The position numbers were made by a program, and so were the translations under genes. A DNA stretch of 64,000 nucleotides from Streptomyces albipurpureus. Lineage in GTDB: Bacteria > Actinomycetota > Actinomycetes > Streptomycetales > Streptomycetaceae. The DNA lies in the NCBI RefSeq assembly GCF_023701525.1, contig NZ_JAMQAW010000003.1, positions 124,001 through 188,000 on the forward strand, given 5' to 3'. Below, piece after piece: positions 62,806-64,000 of this stretch (the stretch's first letter is position 1; every line of letters starts with the position of its first letter). The notes below the pieces were generated by a model. The model was not told the origin of the DNA. It did no database searches and saw only the letters and a list, made by a program, of their open reading frames with translations.

Positions 62806-64000
62806 CTAGTCGGCGCGCCCGGATGGGACCGAGGGTAGGTACCGCGGTGCACGCCAGGCGTCCAGCCGTTGCTCCACCGCCGCCCCTAGCGACAGCAGCT
62901 TGGCGTCCTGGCGGTCACCGGCCATCAGGAGCAGGCCGACCGGCAACTCGCCGACGAACCCGGCCGGCACGGACAGTGAGGGGTAGCCGGCGACGGCGGC
63001 CGGGGTGGAGGACGGGATCACGTCGTTGTCGCCCCGCGCGCAGTCGGTGGTCCAGGCGGGCGGGTTCGCCGGGGCGGCGATGGCGTCCAGGTCGTGGGCG
63101 GCCATCGTCTCGTCGATGGACCGCCGGGACAGGTCCGTCAGCTCGGCGCGCATGGCCCGGTAGCGCGGATCCGTGGTCGGCGGCGCTGCCAGGGCCAGTT
63201 CGAAGAGTTCCTGGCCGGCGAAGCAGGTGTGTTCGGCCGGGTGCGTACGGTTGAACTCGATCAGCCCGGCGAGGTCGCGAGGCCCCTTGCGCGAGGAGAG
63301 ATAGGTGTCGATGTCCCGGTGGAACTCGCTCAGCAGGGCCGGGAACTCCAGTTCGGCGAGCCTGCCCTGGTACGGCGGTGTCACCTCGACGACCCGGGCC
63401 CCGGCGGCACGCAGCCGCGTCGCGGTCCGGGTCATCAGGGCGTCCACGTCGGCGCCGAGCGAGGGGAGCCGCCACAGGCCGATCCGCTTGCCGCGCAGAC
63501 CACCGCGGCGCGTGACCGCCTCCGTCAGGCCGGAGGCAAGGTCGGCGCCCGCGGTGTGGTGACCGCTGAGCACCGAGAGGGTGATCGCGGTGTCGATGAC
63601 GTTACGCGCCATGGGGCCAGCCGTGTCCTGCTCGGCGGAGATCGGGACGACACCGGACTGGCTGACCATTCCCAGGCTCGGCTTGTGGCCGACGACCCCG
63701 TTCATCCCGGCCGGACACACGACGGAGCCGTCCGTCTCGGTGCCGATCGCCACCTGTGCCAACGAGGCGGCGAGCGCGGCGGCCGAACCGGAGGACGATC
63801 CGCACGGATTACGGTCCAGGACGTACGGGTTGTGTGTCTGCCCACCCACCGCCGACCAGCCGGACGTCGGCTTCGCTGCGCGGAAGTTGGCCCATTCGGA
63901 CAGGTTGGCCTTGCCGAGGATCACCGCACCCCCCGCACGCAGTCTTCCGACCAACTCCGCGTCCGTGTCCGGCGGACTTCCGGCCAGCGCCAGCGATCCG
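62806..64000 (-). CDS. Amidase signature family enzyme (5' end outside window)
   Basis: About 398 residues are visible and the frame is open to the right edge, so the N-terminus is missing. The Ser-cisSer-Lys triad is complete: Lys in VILGKANLSEW, the bridging Ser in NPCGSSSGSAAA and the nucleophile in GTETDGSVVCPAGMNGVVG. C-terminal parts (AAPANPPAW, AAVAGYPSLSVPAGF, PVGLLLMAG) are typical. It hydrolyses an amide to acid plus ammonia or amine. Without the GatB/C genes nearby it is more likely a catabolic amidase than GatA. Confidence 0.92.
   Translation of the reverse strand, partial: GSLALAGSPPDTDAELVGRLRAGGAVILGKANLSEWANFRAAKPTSGWSAVGGQTHNPYVLDRNPCGSSSGSAAALAASLAQVAIGTETDGSVVCPAGMNGVVGHKPSLGMVSQSGVVPISAEQDTAGPMARNVIDTAITLSVLSGHHTAGADLASGLTEAVTRRGGLRGKRIGLWRLPSLGADVDALMTRTATRLRAAGARVVEVTPPYQGRLAELEFPALLSEFHRDIDTYLSSRKGPRDLAGLIEFNRTHPAEHTCFAGQELFELALAAPPTTDPRYRAMRAELTDLSRRSIDETMAAHDLDAIAAPANPPAWTTDCARGDNDVIPSSTPAAVAGYPSLSVPAGFVGELPVGLLLMAGDRQDAKLLSLGAAVEQRLDAWRAPRYLPSVPSGRAD

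Overview
This is high-GC DNA with the codon habits, GTG/TTG starts and gene families of a Streptomyces-type actinomycete (or a close relative such as Kitasatospora). Supporting families are DUF317 and IS481/IS5/IS630 remnants, two LAxTG (class E) sortase substrates, a DesA-type desaturase with its ferredoxin reductase, a PucR regulator, DUF1206, DUF4328 and TY-Chap proteins. No rRNA, tRNA or CRISPR array was seen.

Bases 1-20413 are one co-directional block, mostly with ATGA overlaps or short gaps. It encodes the baseplate half of an extracellular/cytoplasmic contractile injection system (eCIS/CIS, the phage-tail-like Afp/PVC class). Its order is: the 3' part of a very large multidomain protein (at least 1926 aa in the window), a small HEAT-like partner, tube/adaptor protein, LysM-like protein, gp27/VgrG-like hub, gp5/gpV-like spike, PAAR-like tip, gp25, two baseplate-J proteins (Afp11/Afp12 type), a gpI-like protein fused to a beta-helix, and a DUF6519 protein. 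Sheath, tube and AAA+ ATPase genes are not in the window and presumably lie upstream. The most interesting feature is the junction at 5779-5782. The C-terminal ~300 residues of the giant protein look compositionally different from the rest, and its stop codon overlaps the start of the HEAT-like gene. That is the layout of a polymorphic toxin and its immunity protein inside a CIS operon.

Bases 21-35 kb hold ordinary accessory genes separated by decay. They include a Tat-exported endonuclease/exonuclease/phosphatase-fold enzyme, an AI-2E-type permease, a desaturase/ferredoxin-reductase pair divergent from a PucR regulator across two perfect palindromes, a TY-Chap-like protein, DUF4328, and a TetR/MFS efflux pair divergent across two copies of a 24-bp operator. 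Fragments of IS630 and IS5 transposases and a DUF317 gene lie between them.

Bases 35-47 kb are a patchwork: a secreted PLAT + RTX-like protein with a 66-bp perfect internal duplication and a C-terminal relic of a paralogue beside it, a truncated GAF-PAS phosphatase gene, a CelD-like acetyltransferase cut by an in-frame amber codon, relics of dinB and an IS481 transposase, an OsmC/GntR operon, a beta-propeller protein and a DUF1206 membrane protein.

Bases 47-64 kb carry two cell-wall-anchored proteins (a thioester-domain adhesin and a choice-of-anchor A protein), an EF-hand protein, a DUF2975/XRE pair, an alpha/beta hydrolase, an FAD oxidoreductase, a large membrane TPR protein of unknown role, and an amidase running off the right edge. 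The choice-of-anchor A gene has an unusual upstream region with two 32-bp direct repeats and a CsoR-like palindrome. The density of gene relics suggests a chromosome-arm or other frequently rearranged location; this is inference.
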